A stretch of DNA of 29,756 nucleotides. It comes from a virus. Within the stretch, counting starts at the first letter, position 1. Every line of letters begins with the position of its first letter. Location of the stretch: positions 1-29,756 of IMG/VR virus record IMGVR_UViG_3300048586_000321; one strand, 5' to 3'. Made by a program: the position numbers and the translations under genes. Below are positions 28,523-29,756 of the stretch, one piece after another. The notes under the pieces are model-generated. The model saw only the letters and a program-made list of their open reading frames with translations. It did no database searches and had not been told where the DNA came from.

Positions 28523-28914
28523 GCGACGACGACGCCCTCGCCCTGTTCGCCGAGCCCGAGCCCGAGCTCACCCCGGCCGAGCTCGCCGACCGCAAGCTCG
28601 ACGCCCTCATCGCCGCCCGCGCCGACGCCAAGCGGGCCGCCGAGCGCGCCCGCAACGAGCGCCGCAAGGGGACCCGCACGAGCCACCGATGCCCCGGGTG
28701 CGGCCGCCGCACCTTCCGCAAGCGCACCGTCCTCGACGCCGGCCGGGTCGTCGACGAGCGATGCGAGCGATGCGTCCGAGAGCTCGCCGCCTGGGCCGAA
28801 CAGTCGACCGACCGGGCCCGCCCTGACGCGCTCCCGCTCGACGTCCGCCCCCGGTGCTCGACCCACCCCCGCGAGCTCCTCCCGTGCGAGCTCTGCGCGC
28901 TCGCCGGCCAGTGA
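28519..28914 (+). CDS. Zinc-finger protein with four CxxC-type sites
   Basis: 131 residues. After an acidic start and a very basic helix (ADAKRAAERARNERRKGTRT) come HRCPGCGRRTFRK and DERCERCVREL, two CxxC pairs forming one zinc ribbon, then RCSTHPRELLPCELCALAGQ, a third group. It is probably nucleic-acid binding. Coupled by ATGA upstream and GTGA downstream. Not a known head protein despite its place in the head region. Confidence 0.75.
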   Translation: MSDDDALALFAEPEPELTPAELADRKLDALIAARADAKRAAERARNERRKGTRTSHRCPGCGRRTFRKRTVLDAGRVVDERCERCVRELAAWAEQSTDRARPDALPLDVRPRCSTHPRELLPCELCALAGQ

Positions 28915-29474
28915 ACTACGACGAGCTCCCCGGGCTCTCCCCGCACGAGGTCGCGCTCGCCAACGGCATCGCCGGCCACGTCGCCCGCTACGACCGGGCC
29001 CTCGTGCGCGCCGTCGACGGGCTCCGCCGGCGCGTCGGCGACGAGCTCGTCGACGACGCCGTCACCCTCGGCGGCATCGGCGCCATGCTCGCGCTCGCCA
29101 CCGAGGCCGAGGGCCGGCACGGCAGGCCGCTCCCCACCCCGGTCCTCGTCATCCCCTACCGGCTCCTCGACCACCTCACCGTCGCCGAGTACCCCGTCGA
29201 GGAGCTCACCGGGCCGACACCGTGGGGCCCACGGTGCTCGGTCCGGCCCTTCGACGACCCGCCCGCCACCGGCGTCGGGCTCGACCGCAACGCCCTCGCC
29301 ATGGCGGACCTGTGGTGCCTGCGGCCCGCCCACCACGCCGGCGACTGTTGGGCCGAGCCCACCATCGAGGCCGCCCTCATGGCCGCGCTCGCCGACGCCG
29401 AGCCCGAGCTCTACGACGCCGGCGAGGGCATCCTCGTCGAGCTCTACGAGCGGGCCCTCGCCGCCGACCTCTAG
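28911..29474 (+). CDS. Protein of unknown function with C-terminal Cys/His cluster
   Basis: 187 residues from GTG, overlapping the previous stop (GTGA). Helical N-terminal half (EVALANGIAGHVARYDRALVRAVDGLRRRVGDEL), a strand region (PTPVLVIPYRLLDHLTVAEY), then WGPRCSVRPFDDPP and LWCLRPAHHAGDCWAEP, a Cys/His-rich segment that could hold zinc. It ends 44 bases before the head protease. No family recognised. Confidence 0.7.
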   Translation: MNYDELPGLSPHEVALANGIAGHVARYDRALVRAVDGLRRRVGDELVDDAVTLGGIGAMLALATEAEGRHGRPLPTPVLVIPYRLLDHLTVAEYPVEELTGPTPWGPRCSVRPFDDPPATGVGLDRNALAMADLWCLRPAHHAGDCWAEPTIEAALMAALADAEPELYDAGEGILVELYERALAADL

Positions 29475-29505
29475 CCCATCCCCCAGGCCGGCGCCGGCCG
29501 AGCTC

Positions 29506-29511
29506 TACGAT
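29506..29511 (+). promoter_or_regulatory. Leaderless promoter of the head protease gene
   Basis: TACGAT lies seven bases before ATG 29519. The 14-base palindrome GGCCGGCGCCGGCC (29486-29499) is six bases upstream and may be an operator or activator site. The CCCCAGG at 29482 is too far upstream (over 30 bases) to act as ribosome binding site. Confidence 0.6.
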
Positions 29512-29518
29512 GCGCGGC

Positions 29519-29756
29519 ATGGCGCTCACCAAGACCATCCCCGGCGTCGAGCTCGTCCGGGCCGGCCGTTGGTACTCGCGCTCGCACCCCGACGGGCTCA
29601 CCATCACGCCCGGCCAGCTTGCGGCCGCCGTCGCCGCCGAGGCCGACCCCGAGGTCGACGCCGGCGGCATCAAGATCGGCCACGACGGCAAGCTCAAGGC
29701 CAAGCTCGGCGACGGCGTCCCCGCGTTCGGCTGGGTCCGCAACCTCCGCACCTCCG
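29519..29756 (+). CDS. Mu I-like head protease, N-terminal part
   Basis: 79 codons are visible before the window ends. RWYSRSHPDGLTITPGQLAAAVAAE and then GGIKIGHDGKLKAKLGDG followed by VPAFGWVRNLRTS match the N-terminus of Mu gpI-type prohead proteases, where the conserved KlGH..(x)..pAfGWv.nLr block occurs. The protease cleaves scaffold and head proteins during maturation; in such phages scaffold and major capsid genes follow. Gene order after portal and Mu F-like protein supports the call. The catalytic residues lie outside the window. Confidence 0.75.
   Translation, partial: MALTKTIPGVELVRAGRWYSRSHPDGLTITPGQLAAAVAAEADPEVDAGGIKIGHDGKLKAKLGDGVPAFGWVRNLRTS

Noticed and set aside
10-29700. 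Very many GAGCTC and GTCGAC palindromes as regulatory repeats
   Set aside because: They follow directly from Glu-Leu and Val-Asp codons (GAG CTC, GTC GAC) in the reading frame.
1-29756. tRNA genes, CRISPR arrays, insertion sequences, integrase or attachment site
   Set aside because: I looked for clover-leaf GTTCRA-type arms, spaced direct repeats, transposase motifs and tyrosine or serine recombinase motifs and saw none.

Overview
The window is part of a tailed double-stranded DNA phage with a contractile tail. Every gene I accept is on the + strand. By eye the base composition is far above 70% GC, codons overwhelmingly end in C, promoters have TANNNT -10 boxes and several genes appear to be read from leaderless messages. 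Together these point to a high-GC actinobacterial host; this is inference, since no host gene or integration site is visible. Neither integrase nor DNA polymerase is seen. The window cuts a gene at each end.

Layout. (1) 1-3619, tail end: C-terminus of an M23 peptidase, a small unknown, a gp25/W-like baseplate protein, baseplate J, tail protein I and a fibre-like protein. (2) 3622-6193, lysis: an Amidase_2 endolysin and three small membrane proteins. (3) 6194-9230, recombination: a large hairpin, a RecT-like annealing protein, a HTH protein, a gene-free iteron region of about 335 bases with DnaA-box-like sites (candidate origin), and a RuvC-like nuclease. (4) 9280-14010: a translationally coupled run of mostly unknown genes including an XRE regulator and a DUF1643 protein. 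(5) 14020-17386, packaging: small terminase candidate, four small genes, large terminase. (6) 17387-23320: about fourteen small accessory genes lying between terminase and portal, a place where most phages have few or none. (7) 23403-29756, head: DUF935-like portal, an 804-residue Mu F-like protein with an apparent zinc-metallopeptidase domain (HESGH) at its C-terminus, five small genes, and the start of a Mu I-like head protease. Capsid, sheath, tube and tape-measure genes presumably follow the protease and lead round to the M23 gene at position 1, so the window looks like a rotated genome.

Gene expression is the most striking theme. One promoter class places a TANNNT box 6-7 bases before an ATG or GTG, predicting leaderless mRNAs (baseplate, fibre, small terminase, portal, protease and some small genes). 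A second class makes a short leader carrying a hairpin whose stem sequence differs between loci while its loop keeps ATGACG, followed by a conserved CCCCAGGAG box and the start codon (RecT-like gene and four others). The CCCCAGGAG box also precedes many internal genes. Most other genes are coupled through ATGA, GTGA or TTGA overlaps. The sequence also lacks CTCGAG completely, with Leu-Glu pairs recoded as CTA GAG or CTT GAG, suggesting long exposure to an XhoI-type restriction system.
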